The notes under the pieces: model-generated | Told to the model about the DNA's origin: nothing | Database searches by the model: none | The model's input: the letters and a program-made list of their open reading frames with translations, nothing else | Assembly: GCF_000513955.1 (NCBI RefSeq) | Contig: NZ_KI911328.1 | Span: forward strand, 104,431 to 168,430 | Direction of reading: 5' to 3' | Length of the DNA stretch: 64,000 nt | DNA from: Pseudoxanthomonas suwonensis J47 | GTDB lineage: Bacteria > Pseudomonadota > Gammaproteobacteria > Xanthomonadales > Xanthomonadaceae | In this document: one piece after another, positions 24,737-33,690 of the stretch | Numbering within the stretch: the first letter of the stretch is position 1 | How the letters are laid out: every line of letters begins with the position of its first letter | Made by a program: the position numbers and the translations under genes

Positions 24737-25293
24737 CACGACTGCTCCTTGCGGGCGCGCCACTGCGCGCGGGATTGCCCCCAGATCTCGACCGGCAGTT
24801 CGTGCATCGGCTCGGGCAGGCGGCCCATGTGCAGGTAACCCGAACCCAGCTTGGCCGCCACCGCCTTCGACTTCGTGTTCTCCGGGGCGATGGTGTGGAT
24901 CACCTCGTCCCAGCCGAGCACGTCGAACGCCCAGTCCATGCACGCCGCCGCGGCTTCGGGCGCATAGCCCAGGCCCCAGCGGCTGCGCACGATGCTCCAG
25001 CCCACTTCCGGACCTGGCCAGCCTTCCGGTTGCCAGGGGCCGACGCGGCCGACCCATTCGCCGCTGGCCTTCTCGATCACCGAGAACATGGCATAGCCCT
25101 TCAGCTGCCAGGAGCCCACCATCGCCGCCAGTCCGCGCCACGCGACCGGCCGCGGCTGCAGTCCGCCGATGTGGCGGGTGGCCTCCTCGTCGGCGGTGAA
25201 CGCGGCCCACGCCTCGAAATCCTCCTGGCGCGGCACGCGCAGCAGCAGGCGCGGGGTTTCGATGCGGGGCGATGCGGTGTCCATCGGCGTCAT
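24736..25293 (-). CDS. GNAT family N-acetyltransferase (RimJ/RimL-like)
   Basis: The 185-residue protein has the RimJ/RimL-type start (IETPRLLLRVPRQEDFEAWAAF), GEWVGRVGPWQPEGWPGPEVGWSI, and a divergent acetyl-CoA loop (RWGLGYAPEAAAACMDWAF) ending in TIAPENTKSKAVAAKLG. Such enzymes acetylate amino groups of proteins or small molecules. The ATG at 25293 was chosen because its ATGA overlaps the stop of the upstream DUF3857 gene; a second ATG three codons in is possible. It sits in an overlapping run of minus-strand genes. Confidence 0.85.
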   Translation of the reverse strand: MTPMDTASPRIETPRLLLRVPRQEDFEAWAAFTADEEATRHIGGLQPRPVAWRGLAAMVGSWQLKGYAMFSVIEKASGEWVGRVGPWQPEGWPGPEVGWSIVRSRWGLGYAPEAAAACMDWAFDVLGWDEVIHTIAPENTKSKAVAAKLGSGYLHMGRLPEPMHELPVEIWGQSRAQWRARKEQS

Positions 25294-27890
25294 CCAGGCA
25301 ACAGGGCGTAGACCAACACTAACGCCACGACGACCAGCGGCAACACGCCAAGAGTCACGGCCAGCAGGCCGCGCCGGTACGGTGCGCGGGCGACGGCGGC
25401 GCCGGCACCGGCCAGCGACAGCAGCCACCAGACCAGGCCGGCCAGCATCATCAGCAGGAAGACGAGCAACGAGGGCATCTGGCCCGGCGCGAAGTCCCTG
25501 CCATCGAGCAGGTCGAACCGGAAGCCCAGGGCAACCATCGCCAGCAGCAGGCACACGCCCATCGGCGCCAGCGACAGGCCGAAGGCGCGGCGCATCGCCG
25601 CCGGCTCGCCGTCGTGGCCGAGCGCAGCCAGCACCACGCGCAGCAGCCAGGCCAGGAACAGCCACCGCACGGCGAGGATGACCGCCCGGCCCAGCACGCC
25701 GCCGAGCGCCAGCACAGGCGGCTTGCTCGAGAACATGTCCACCGTGTCGAACACCAGTTCCAGCCCCAGCACCGCGACGCCGATCCCGATGCCGACGCCG
25801 AGGCCGCCGCTGGCCACGCGCAGGGCCGCGGTGCGGTGCGGGCGGTACATCATCCCCGCCCAGGCCCATTCGCGGCGCCGCCACCACAGCAGCGGCAGCA
25901 GCACCACGGCCAGGCCCAGCGACGCGGCCGGCCAGGCGAAGTCCGCCGCGCGGATGGCGGAAGGTTCATCCTCCGATTCCAGCACCACGCCGTAGCGCAG
26001 CAGTTCGCGCACCTTGAGCAGGTCGGTGCGCGCCTGCGCGTAACCTTCGGCCGGCACCTCGTCGGCAAGCCGCCGCCATTCGGCGACGACCACCAGCTCG
26101 CGGCCGTCCACCGAGATGTCGCGATCGAAGCGGAACCAGGGGTTCTCCACGCGCTGGTGGTCGGCCTCGATCTCCCAGCCATGCGGGTGCTCGCTGCGCA
26201 CCGTGTGCCGCGCGAACCGCGGGCCGGCGAGCGCCAGCGGCGTGCGCCGGGTCCTGTCGGGCAGGCGCGGCACCCAGTCGAAAAGCTGGAACGGGATGAT
26301 ACCGAAGCCGTCGAATCCGTCCTCGCCGGTCCACTCCAGGCGGTAGCGCTCGCTGACCCGGGCGCCGTTGCCCTCGGCCTCGATCCGCGGTTCGCCCTGC
26401 CCGTCCAGGCCTTCGTAGAAGCCGCGCATGTAGGTCAGGTAGTCCTCGCCGACCTTGCCGGCGCCCCTGGATTCGAAGCGCTCGCGGATGTCCTCGGCCT
26501 GCCCCGGCGCGTACCGCGTGACCACCTCGAAATCCGCCGCGCCTTGCTGGTGGGAGCCGGAGAAACGCAGGCTCTGCTCGACCTCGACCTCCGGCCGTTG
26601 CGGGAACGGATACGGGATCTCCACCAGCCCCGCGGACCCTGCCGTGACCGGCAGGCCCAGGCGCAGGCCCAGCGGCGCGCGTGCGGCCAGCGGGCCCTGC
26701 TCGCGGTCGCGGGTCGCGTCGATCCAGACCTCGCCCTGCGGCAGGTACGCACGCGCGATGACGTGGTCGAAAGCGATCGGCGTCGGCGCGGCCTCGGCCA
26801 GGCGCGCGCGCTGCCCGGTATGGACCAGCACCGGTTCGGCGCGGATGCCGGCCTCGCGCAGCAGCGCGACCAGCAGCTGGGTCTTGTCCTTGCAGTCGCC
26901 AAAGCGCCGCTGCGCCACCAGTTCCGGCGGATTGGGCGCATGCGAATTCAGGCCCATGTCCAGCCCGGTGTAGCGGACCTCGCCCTGGACGAAGGCCACC
27001 GCCCGCAGCAGTGAACCTTCCGGGTCGGCGGGGTCCAGCTGCAGCTGCGTCGCCAGCGCGGCGGCCACGGCGCGATCCTGGAAGCGTCCCGGGTACAGCG
27101 GCAGCGCCCAGCGCACCACGTCGCCCCAGCCGGCCGCGGTGCTGGCTTCGATGTAACCACCCGGCTCGTACCCGGCCGGGGTGGAATCCTCGTCCTCGGC
27201 CGCCGGCAGGCCGCGGCCGCGCAGCACCACGCTGCGCACCGCGCCTTCGTCGCGCTCGCTGCGTTCGAAGCCGGGTACATCGGCGTAGACCCGCAACGGC
27301 ATCGCGCGCGGATGGACGATGCGCACCTCGCGCAGGGCCACCGGCACGCCGTAGCGCGCGATCCAGTAGTCGTGGCGGCCCTCGCCGAAGACCGGGTTGT
27401 AGCCGTGGACGGTGAAGCGGTACTCGACGCGGTCGCCGACGCGGATGTCGGGGATGGTGACGGTCAGCGTGCGCCGGCCGTCGAGCAGGCCCGACTCCAG
27501 CCCGGATTCGCGGCGCAGCACCTCGATCCGCGAATCGGCGCGGCGGTCGATGCGGCGGCCGTCCCGCCACACGTCGACCGCGTGCAGGACCACGTCCTGG
27601 TACGCCGGCTGGTAGTGGATGTTGAAACGCCCCGCCTCGGCCAGGGCGCTTTCGCGGACCACGTCGTAGGCGACGCGGCGCCAGGCGGCCGGGCGCTCCG
27701 CGGTCAGGTCCAGGCCGTCGGCGACCACCAGGTAGCGCAGCCCGTCGGACGCGGTCTCGGCGGGCCCTTCCACCACTGCTTCCAGCGGCGCCGGCGCGAC
27801 GTCATCGGCGAACCGGTAGTCCGCGGCCCGTCCTTCCGGAGCAAGGAGCGCCAGAACGCAGGCTACCGCCCATCCCCGATAGCGCCCCAT
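25290..27890 (-). CDS. DUF3857 and transglutaminase-like membrane protein
   Basis: The 866-residue protein has a signal peptide (about 6-22), a DUF3857 domain (about 60-230), then a transglutaminase-like domain with the full catalytic triad visible: Cys333 in RRFGDCKDKTQLL, His376 in FDHVIARA and Asp391 in WIDATRDREQG. After about residue 650 come several hydrophobic segments, so the enzyme domains face the periplasm on a polytopic anchor. Such proteins may be cysteine proteases or cross-linkers; no substrate is known to me. A GGGGGAAAA site precedes the ATG. It starts 36 bp after gcdH and its stop overlaps the GNAT gene. Confidence 0.82.
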   Translation of the reverse strand: MGRYRGWAVACVLALLAPEGRAADYRFADDVAPAPLEAVVEGPAETASDGLRYLVVADGLDLTAERPAAWRRVAYDVVRESALAEAGRFNIHYQPAYQDVVLHAVDVWRDGRRIDRRADSRIEVLRRESGLESGLLDGRRTLTVTIPDIRVGDRVEYRFTVHGYNPVFGEGRHDYWIARYGVPVALREVRIVHPRAMPLRVYADVPGFERSERDEGAVRSVVLRGRGLPAAEDEDSTPAGYEPGGYIEASTAAGWGDVVRWALPLYPGRFQDRAVAAALATQLQLDPADPEGSLLRAVAFVQGEVRYTGLDMGLNSHAPNPPELVAQRRFGDCKDKTQLLVALLREAGIRAEPVLVHTGQRARLAEAAPTPIAFDHVIARAYLPQGEVWIDATRDREQGPLAARAPLGLRLGLPVTAGSAGLVEIPYPFPQRPEVEVEQSLRFSGSHQQGAADFEVVTRYAPGQAEDIRERFESRGAGKVGEDYLTYMRGFYEGLDGQGEPRIEAEGNGARVSERYRLEWTGEDGFDGFGIIPFQLFDWVPRLPDRTRRTPLALAGPRFARHTVRSEHPHGWEIEADHQRVENPWFRFDRDISVDGRELVVVAEWRRLADEVPAEGYAQARTDLLKVRELLRYGVVLESEDEPSAIRAADFAWPAASLGLAVVLLPLLWWRRREWAWAGMMYRPHRTAALRVASGGLGVGIGIGVAVLGLELVFDTVDMFSSKPPVLALGGVLGRAVILAVRWLFLAWLLRVVLAALGHDGEPAAMRRAFGLSLAPMGVCLLLAMVALGFRFDLLDGRDFAPGQMPSLLVFLLMMLAGLVWWLLSLAGAGAAVARAPYRRGLLAVTLGVLPLVVVALVLVYALLPG

Positions 27891-27926
27891 TTTTCCCCCA
27901 GCGATCCGTCCGGACCGGTATCTTCG

Positions 27927-29102
27927 TCAGAAGGCGTTGATGCCGGTCAGCTCGCGCCCGATCACCAGCTGGTGCACGGTCTCGGTGCCCTCGTAGGTGA
28001 TCACCGATTCCAGGTTCAGCGCGTGGCGGATCGCGGCGTGTTCGGTGGTGATGCCGGCGCCGCCGAGCAGGTCGCGGCATTCGCGCGCGATGTCGATGGC
28101 CATGCGGCAGTTGTTCCACTTGGCCAGCGAGACCTGCTGCGGCTGCATGGTGCCCGCGTCCTTGAGCCGGCCCAGCTGCAGCACCAGCAGCTGCGCCAGG
28201 GTGATGCGGCGGGCCATGTCGGCCAGCTTGATCTGCGCGCTCTGCGTCGCCGCCACCGGGCGGCCGAACAGGATGCGCTCCTTCGAGTAGTTCAGCGCCT
28301 CGTCCAGGCAGGCGATGGCCGCGCCGACCGGGCCCCAGGTGATGCCGTAGCGGGCCTGGGTCAGGCAGCCCAGCGGGCCCTTGAGGCCCTTGACATTGGG
28401 CAGGCGCGAGGAATCGGGCACGCGCACGTTGTCGAAGAACAGCGAGGAGGTCACCGAGGCGCGCAGCGACATCTTGTGCTTGATCTCCTGGGCGGTGAAG
28501 CCGGGCGTGCCCTTCTCCACGATGAAGCCCTGGATGCCCTCGTCGGTCTGCGCCCAGACGATGGCGATGTCGGCCAGGTTGCCGTTGGTGATCCACATCT
28601 TGGAGCCGTTGATGACCCAGTCGCCGCCGTCCTTCTTCGCGTGGGTCTTCATGTTGGCCGGGTCGGAACCGCCGTGCGGCTCGGTCAGGCCGAAGCAGCC
28701 GATCACCTCGCCGGCCGCCATGCGCGGCAGCCACTGCCGGCGCTGCTCCTCCGAGCCGTAGGCATAGATCGGGTACATGCACAGCGAGGACTGCACGCTG
28801 ACGAAGCTGCGCAGGCCGCTGTCGCCGCGCTCCAGCTCCTGGCAGATCAGGCCGTAGCTGACCGCGTTGAGGCCGGCGCAGCCGTACTCCTCCGGCAGCG
28901 AGGAACCGAGCAGGCCGAGCGAGGCGATTTCCGGCACCAGCTCCTTCGGGAACCGCGCCTGGTCGAAGCACTCGCCGATGACCGGGAGGACGCGCTCGTC
29001 GGTGAACCGGGCCACCGCCTCCTGGACGGCGCGCTCCTCTTCGCTGAGCAGGGAACGCACGTCGAACAGGTCATAGGCAGGCAGGGCCATGGTCGTCTTC
29101 AT
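27927..29102 (-). CDS. gcdH: Acyl-CoA dehydrogenase, glutaryl-CoA dehydrogenase type
   Basis: GcdH oxidatively decarboxylates glutaryl-CoA to crotonyl-CoA in lysine and tryptophan breakdown, passing electrons to ETF. The 391-residue product matches the subgroup: SVQSSLCMYPIYAYGSEEQR, GCFGLTEPHGGSDP, SKMWITNGNLADIAIVWA, ARYGITWGPVGAA and the catalytic glutamate in TYEGTETVHQLVIGRELTG. The start is either the ATG at 29102 or the one four codons later (29090); neither has a strong ribosome site. It heads a minus-strand run with the DUF3857 protein 36 bp downstream. No other glutarate genes are visible. Confidence 0.88.
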   Translation of the reverse strand: MKTTMALPAYDLFDVRSLLSEEERAVQEAVARFTDERVLPVIGECFDQARFPKELVPEIASLGLLGSSLPEEYGCAGLNAVSYGLICQELERGDSGLRSFVSVQSSLCMYPIYAYGSEEQRRQWLPRMAAGEVIGCFGLTEPHGGSDPANMKTHAKKDGGDWVINGSKMWITNGNLADIAIVWAQTDEGIQGFIVEKGTPGFTAQEIKHKMSLRASVTSSLFFDNVRVPDSSRLPNVKGLKGPLGCLTQARYGITWGPVGAAIACLDEALNYSKERILFGRPVAATQSAQIKLADMARRITLAQLLVLQLGRLKDAGTMQPQQVSLAKWNNCRMAIDIARECRDLLGGAGITTEHAAIRHALNLESVITYEGTETVHQLVIGRELTGINAF

Positions 29103-29195
29103 CGGTGGTGGAATTGCCTCGATTGTATCGACGCGAACGGCGCCTCCGGGAGCCCCCCGCCGGCGCTTCGGCGATGCGCCGGCGAAACGCAAAGA

Positions 29196-29220
29196 AAAGG
29201 CCGGCACCTGGCCGGCCTTT
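29196..29220 (-). terminator. Rho-independent terminator of the glycine-zipper gene
   Basis: A perfect 10-bp stem (29196-29205 with 29211-29220) closes a five-base loop. Read on the minus strand it runs into TTTTCTTTG just after the stem. It lies 29 bases after the stop of the glycine-zipper gene and upstream of gcdH. Confidence 0.8.
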
Positions 29221-29248
29221 CCTGCAACGGGCGTCGGAACGCCGGGGC

Positions 29249-30079
29249 TTACTGGCGCGTGGCGCCGGCGTCGTCCAGTTCGACCACCGCGGTGGAGGTC
29301 ACGATCTTGCCGTCGACCACCGGCAGGCGGTCGCTGTCCGGCTTCTCGTCCAGGCGCAGGGTGCCCTCCTTGTCGTTGTAGCGGTAGGTCACGTCGTAGC
29401 CGACCACCTTGTCGGTGCTGCCCATCGCCACGCGGTTACCCGGCTTGCTGGCCATGCGCATGGTACCGGTGGTGCCGTCGGCATTGCGGTAGGTGACGTT
29501 GTAGCCGGTGACCTTGCTGGTCTCGGACACGGCCTGTTCGGTGCGGCACTGGCGCTCGGTGCGGGTGACGACCTTGCCGCCGACATGGCGCTTGTCGACC
29601 TGGTTGCCGATCACGCCGCCGGCGACCGCGCCGGCCGCGGTGGCGACCTTCTTGCCCTTGCCGCCGCCGACCTGGTTGCCGAGCAGGCCGCCGATGACCG
29701 CACCGGCGACGGTGCCGCCGACGTTGCCGTCCTTCTCCGGCAGGCGCTCCTCGACCACCACGTCCTCGCACACCTCGCGCGGCACGGTGGTCTGCTGGGT
29801 CTCTCGCACCGGCTCGGTGCCGATCACGGTGGCGTAGCGCTGTTCCTTCTGCTTCACCGGCTCGACCTTGATGATGTCGGCGTACTGCAGGGCGGGCGCG
29901 GTTTCCAGCTCGTCGCCGGCGCCAGGCGCGACGTCGTCCTGGACCAGCGACGGATCCTGCACGGGTGCTTCGATCGCTGCTTCGGGCTGGCGATCGCGAC
30001 TGTTCATGAATGCCGCCGTGGCGATGCCTCCGACCAGCAGGGCACCGGCAGCGATCAGTACGGTAGTGGCTTGCTTCAT
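29249..30079 (-). CDS. Glycine-zipper 2TM envelope protein
   Basis: The 276-residue protein begins MKQATTVLIAAGALLVGGIATAAF, a signal anchor or signal peptide. A Rick_17kDa/glycine-zipper segment lies at about 118-165 (GTVAGAVIGGLLGNQVGGG and AGAVAGGVIGNQVDKR). Two related C-terminal segments follow, each with V-x-G-Y-(N/D)-V-T-Y-R, suggesting an internal duplication. Glycine zippers insert in or pack against membranes; proteins of this type support outer-membrane integrity. It is transcribed alone and ends at a strong terminator. Confidence 0.8.
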   Translation of the reverse strand: MKQATTVLIAAGALLVGGIATAAFMNSRDRQPEAAIEAPVQDPSLVQDDVAPGAGDELETAPALQYADIIKVEPVKQKEQRYATVIGTEPVRETQQTTVPREVCEDVVVEERLPEKDGNVGGTVAGAVIGGLLGNQVGGGKGKKVATAAGAVAGGVIGNQVDKRHVGGKVVTRTERQCRTEQAVSETSKVTGYNVTYRNADGTTGTMRMASKPGNRVAMGSTDKVVGYDVTYRYNDKEGTLRLDEKPDSDRLPVVDGKIVTSTAVVELDDAGATRQ

Positions 30080-30239
30080 GGTCCGGGCTCTCCTCGCGGG
30101 CACTCCCCGCGGCAACGATGGGGCAGATTGCAGCACGGCGAACCTGAATGGCGGACCGAACCCGGCGCGCCGCCGCTTTCCGATCGTACACCGCGCTCGT
30201 GCTAGCTTTCCGCGCGTACTCCCGCGCGAGCCAGACGCC

Positions 30240-30461
30240 ATGCCCAGTCCCCTGCTGCTGCCCCTCCTGCAATGGGCCCGCGGCCTGCGTTTCCCGACGC
30301 TGTTCGCGTTCACCGCGGCGGCGTTCCTGGTAAACCTCGTGCTGCCCGATCCCCTGCCCTTCGTCGACGAGCTGGCCTTCGGCCTGGCCACGCTGCTGCT
30401 GGCCAACTGGAAGCGGCGCAAGGATCCGCAGGTCGTCCACGACACCGCGCGCCGGCGCTGA
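30240..30461 (+). CDS. Small DUF6116-like membrane protein
   Basis: The 73-residue protein begins MPSPLLLPLLQWARGLRFPTL and has two hydrophobic stretches (about 18-36 and 43-56) followed by a basic tail. Sequence and length recall the DUF6116 family of xanthomonads, which has no known role. It starts 160 bp from the divergent glycine-zipper gene and 24 bp before tatD on the same strand, so the two may be co-transcribed. Confidence 0.65.
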   Translation: MPSPLLLPLLQWARGLRFPTLFAFTAAAFLVNLVLPDPLPFVDELAFGLATLLLANWKRRKDPQVVHDTARRR

Positions 30462-30485
30462 GCACCGCGCCGGCAAGACAACCGC

Positions 30486-31268
30486 ATGGACCTGGTCGAC
30501 AGCCACTGCCACCTCGATGCGGCGGAATTTGACGGCGATCGCACTTCCGTGATCGAGCGCGCGCGCGCGGCCGGCGTGCGCCGGCAGTTGGTGCCGGCGG
30601 TGACCGCGGCCAGCTGGCCGAAGCTGCGCGAGGTGTGCCGCGCCAGCCCCGGGCTGTTCCCCGCGTACGGCCTGCACCCGACTTTCCTCGCCGAACACCG
30701 TCCGGCCGACCTCGATGCGCTGGGCGAATGGATCGAGCGCGAGCGGCCGCTGGCGATCGGCGAATGCGGCCTGGACTACTTCGTCGAAGGCCTCGATCCG
30801 CAGGAGCAGGCGCGCTATTTCGACGGCCAGCTGAAGCTGGCGCGCGATACCGGCCTGCCGGTGATCGTGCATGCACGGCGCGCGGTCGACGCGGTGACCG
30901 CATCGATCCGTCGCATCGGCGGCGAACGCGGACTGCGCGGCGTGGTGCACAGCTTCTCCGGCAGTCCCGAACAGGCGCGGCAGCTGTGGAAGCTCGGCTT
31001 CATGCTCGGCCTCGGTGGTCCGCTCACCTACGAGCGCGCGCAGCGCCTGCGCCGGCTGGTGGCGTCGATGCCGCTGGAATTCCTGCTGCTGGAAACCGAC
31101 GCGCCCGACCAGCCCGATGCCGGCATCCGCGGCCAGCGCAACGAACCGGCGCGCCTGCTGCGCGTGCTCGAAACCGTGGCCGGGCTGCGCGGGCAGGCGC
31201 CCGAGGACATCGCCGCGGCGACCAGCGCCAATGCCGAACGCCTGTTCGGCCTTCCGGCCGCCGCCTGA
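30486..31268 (+). CDS. TatD family metal-dependent hydrolase
   Basis: TatD proteins are TIM-barrel metal hydrolases with DNase activity. The 260-residue protein has the metal motif DSHCHLD at residues 5-11, AIGECGLDYF (metal glutamate), VIVHARRA, GVVHSFSGS and LLLETDAPDQPD with the last metal aspartate. It looks closer to the YjjV subgroup than to TatD itself, judging from the short RGQRNEP segment. It ends six bases from the convergent tcdA gene with no terminator between them. Confidence 0.9.
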   Translation: MDLVDSHCHLDAAEFDGDRTSVIERARAAGVRRQLVPAVTAASWPKLREVCRASPGLFPAYGLHPTFLAEHRPADLDALGEWIERERPLAIGECGLDYFVEGLDPQEQARYFDGQLKLARDTGLPVIVHARRAVDAVTASIRRIGGERGLRGVVHSFSGSPEQARQLWKLGFMLGLGGPLTYERAQRLRRLVASMPLEFLLLETDAPDQPDAGIRGQRNEPARLLRVLETVAGLRGQAPEDIAAATSANAERLFGLPAAA

Positions 31269-31274
31269 GCGCGG

Positions 31275-32069
31275 TCAGGCCGCGCGCGTCTTCAGCAGCA
31301 TCTCCAGCGCCTTGCCCGCCGCGGCGAAGGCGAAGGTGCCGGTGATGTGGGTGGCCGCGCCGAGGCCGGCGCCGCAGTCCAGCTTCAACGCCGCGTCCGC
31401 GCCCAGCTGCGGGCGCACGCCGCAGACCGTGCCGTCGGGCTGCGGGTACTTCACGTTTTCCAGCGAATACACCGCCGGCACGCCGAAGTAGCGCTGCGGG
31501 TTCTTCGGGAAGGCGAACTCGCCGCGCAGCTTCTTGCGCACCAGCGCCAGCATCGCGTCGTGCTCGGTGCGCGAGAGGTCGCGCACGCGCACCAGGGTCG
31601 GGTCGGTGCGGCCGCCGGCCGAACCGACGGTGATCACCGGCTGCTTGCGCCGGCGGCACCAGGCGATGGCCTCGACCTTGGTGCGGAAGCTGTCGCAGGC
31701 GTCGACCACCAGGTCCGGGCGGCTGCCCAGCAGTTCCTCCAGGTTGGAACCGGTGAGGAACGATTGCACCGGCCGGGCGTCGATCGCCGGGTTGATCGCG
31801 CGGCAGCGCTCGGCCATGGCCTCGGCCTTGCTGCGTCCGTACTGGCCGGCCAGCGCCGGCAGCTGGCGGTTGGTGTTGGACACGCACAGGTCGTCGGCAT
31901 CGATCAGCTCGATCGTGCCGACCGCCGAACGCGCCAGCGCCTCCACCAGCCACGAGCCGACGCCGCCGAGGCCGACCACGGCCACGCGCATGCGCGAAAG
32001 GTGTTCCACGGCGCCACGGCCGTACAGCCGGTCCACGCCGGCGAAGCGTTCGAGGAGGGATGCATCCAT
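31275..32069 (-). CDS. tcdA: tRNA threonylcarbamoyladenosine dehydratase TcdA
   Basis: TcdA (CsdL/YgdL) is an E1-like ATP-dependent enzyme that cyclises t6A37 to ct6A in ANN-decoding tRNAs. The 264-residue protein begins MDASLLERFAGVDRLYG and has the nucleotide-binding VAVVGLGGVGSWLVEALARSA, LIDADDLCVSNTNRQLPAL and VVDACDSFRTKVEAIAWC segments of the ThiF/MoeB fold. Length and order match TcdA, and no sulfur-carrier gene is near. It is convergent with tatD and divergent from the cytochrome gene 73 bp away. Confidence 0.92.
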   Translation of the reverse strand: MDASLLERFAGVDRLYGRGAVEHLSRMRVAVVGLGGVGSWLVEALARSAVGTIELIDADDLCVSNTNRQLPALAGQYGRSKAEAMAERCRAINPAIDARPVQSFLTGSNLEELLGSRPDLVVDACDSFRTKVEAIAWCRRRKQPVITVGSAGGRTDPTLVRVRDLSRTEHDAMLALVRKKLRGEFAFPKNPQRYFGVPAVYSLENVKYPQPDGTVCGVRPQLGADAALKLDCGAGLGAATHITGTFAFAAAGKALEMLLKTRAA

Positions 32070-32142
32070 CCGCGCATTCTAGCGGGCGCGCGGGGGCCGG
32101 CCCTATCATGCCCCGCCATTACAACCCGCAAGGAGATGCTGC

Positions 32143-32577
32143 ATGACCCCCCAGGAAACCCGGGCCAAGGGCAACGCCGGACGCTACCTGTTCCTGTTCC
32201 TGCTCGGCCTGGTGGTCGGCGCCGTCGCCGCGGTGATGCTGCTGCGCGCGCTGCAGGCGCGCACCGATCCCTTCCCGGAGGCGCTGATGAACGTCATGGC
32301 GCACCAGTCCGGGCAGCTGCGCGACGCAGCCAAGGCCAACCGCTGCACCGCCAGCGACGCGCTGCCGCGCCTGCAGTCGCTGCGCGCGCTGTCCAACGAC
32401 GTCGAAGCCGCCTTCCCCGGCCTGCGTGACGACGCGCGCTTCAACGAAGCGGCCAGCAACCTGCGCGCGGCGCTGGACGAGGCGCTGGCCGCGCCGCCTG
32501 CGGACTGCGCGCAGCTGGCCGCGGTCAATGAGCGCGTCGGCCAGGGTTGCAAGGACTGCCATCGCGATTTCCGCTGA
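32143..32577 (+). CDS. Membrane-anchored cytochrome c'-like protein
   Basis: The 144-residue protein has a short cytoplasmic start, one membrane segment (about 15-35) and a helical periplasmic domain ending in GCKDCHRDFR. A CxxCH heme site only five residues from the C-terminus (Cys136, Cys139, His140) followed by basic/aromatic residues is the hallmark of four-helix-bundle cytochromes c' and c556. Cytochromes c' bind NO or CO or carry electrons. The uncleaved anchor is unusual, and Cys68 and Cys122 could form a disulfide. AAGGAG lies eight bases before the ATG. It is a lone gene with no partner oxidoreductase nearby. Confidence 0.72.
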   Translation: MTPQETRAKGNAGRYLFLFLLGLVVGAVAAVMLLRALQARTDPFPEALMNVMAHQSGQLRDAAKANRCTASDALPRLQSLRALSNDVEAAFPGLRDDARFNEAASNLRAALDEALAAPPADCAQLAAVNERVGQGCKDCHRDFR

Positions 32578-32728
32578 ACCGCGGCTGATACGACGCGGGC
32601 GCCGCCGGCGTCGCATGGCTCCGGTTGGCGCCCCGTTCACGCGGGCCGAAACACGATGGCCCCGGCGCGATGAAACGCACAGTGCCGCCCACCCTCGTCC
32701 GCGATTCGTCACCAAGGAGAGACATGCG

Positions 32729-33208
32729 ATGAAGCAGAGCCACCTGATCGGACTCGCCGCCACCGGCGTGCTGGTACTCGCCGGCTGCACCACTTCGCCG
32801 AACTACGGTTCCGGCGGCTACTACGGCAGCTCCGCCCCGGCCTATCCCTCGCAGACCCGTTGCGCCGACTGCGGCCTGGTGACGCGCATCGACGCGATCG
32901 GCTCGGGCCGCAGCGCGCCTTCGGCCACCGGGGCGGTGCTGGGCGGCATCGTCGGCGCGGTTGCCGGCCACGAGATCTCGGACAAGACCGGCGGCAGCAA
33001 GGGCAACCAGAACGTGGCTGCCGTCGCCGGCGCCGCCGCGGGCGCCATGGCCGGCAACGCCATCCAGAAGCGCGTCACCGGCGACAGCTACGACATCCAC
33101 GTGCGCATGGACGACGGCCGCACCGTGGTGATCAACCAGCGCGACCTCGGCGGCATCCGCGAGAACACCTACGTGCGCGTGGTCAACGGCAAGGTGATCC
33201 TGCGCTGA
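32729..33208 (+). CDS. Glycine-zipper lipoprotein (17-kDa antigen/SlyB-like)
   Basis: The 159-residue protein has a lipoprotein signal with lipobox LVLAGC (Cys at about 21), a Gly/Ser/Tyr-rich spacer, CADCG, then a glycine-zipper pair (AVLGGIVGAVAGHEI and AVAGAAAGAMAGNAI) and a C-terminal beta domain (YDIHVRMDDGRTVVINQ). This is the SlyB/Pcp-type outer-membrane lipoprotein layout. AAGGAGA lies nine to ten bases before the ATG at 32729. It is the second glycine-zipper protein in 3.5 kb, but the two are not close in sequence. Confidence 0.85.
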   Translation: MKQSHLIGLAATGVLVLAGCTTSPNYGSGGYYGSSAPAYPSQTRCADCGLVTRIDAIGSGRSAPSATGAVLGGIVGAVAGHEISDKTGGSKGNQNVAAVAGAAAGAMAGNAIQKRVTGDSYDIHVRMDDGRTVVINQRDLGGIRENTYVRVVNGKVILR

Positions 33209-33264
33209 GGCATCCGCCTGGCAAGGCACGCGCCGGTCCCGGGCGGAACGGCGCCCGCGAAAAA

Positions 33265-33291
33265 GAACGGCCCGCCAATGGCGGGCCGTTC
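33265..33291 (-). terminator. Rho-independent terminator of the cold-shock gene
   Basis: A perfect 12-bp stem (33265-33276 with 33280-33291) closes an AAT loop. On the minus strand it is followed directly by TTTTTCGCG. It lies 24 bases after the csp stop. On the plus strand the tail is poor, so it mainly serves csp. Confidence 0.85.
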
Positions 33292-33314
33292 CGGTTCCGG
33301 GTTTTCGCAGTGCC

Positions 33315-33524
33315 TCAGGCGGCCTGGACCGCGTCGGCCTGCAGGCCCTTCTGGCCCTGGACGACGGTGAAGGTGACCTTCTGGCCTTCCTTCAGGCTCT
33401 TGAAGCCCTGCATCTGGATGGCGCGGAAGTGCACGAACACGTCCTCGCCGTTCTCACGACTGATGAATCCGAATCCCTTGGCATCGTTGAACCACTTGAC
33501 GGTGCCGGTCTCGCGCTCTGCCAT
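33315..33524 (-). CDS. Cold-shock protein (CspA family)
   Basis: The 69-residue protein is a single cold-shock domain with RNP1 KGFGFI and RNP2 VFVHF, preceded by [10 protein letters not shown]. It binds single-stranded RNA and DNA and melts RNA structure. GAGGAG lies about nine bases before the ATG. About 160 bases separate the start codon from the likely promoter, so a long untranslated leader is expected, as in thermosensing csp mRNAs. A strong terminator follows. I cannot tell from the sequence whether it is cold-induced or constitutive. Confidence 0.95.
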   Translation of the reverse strand: MAERETGTVKWFNDAKGFGFISRENGEDVFVHFRAIQMQGFKSLKEGQKVTFTVVQGQKGLQADAVQAA

Positions 33525-33690
33525 TACGGGTGACTCCTCGAACTTTGCTGGGTGGTGGTTACGCCGTTGCCGCGGCGGCTGGTTGCAAGGAGTACGCGAG
33601 GTGTAACGATGTAGCGGACCATCACCATCACATCTGGACCTACCGCATCAGGCCACGGTTCACGTGACCTTGCCAAGCGCAGCGGGCCCA

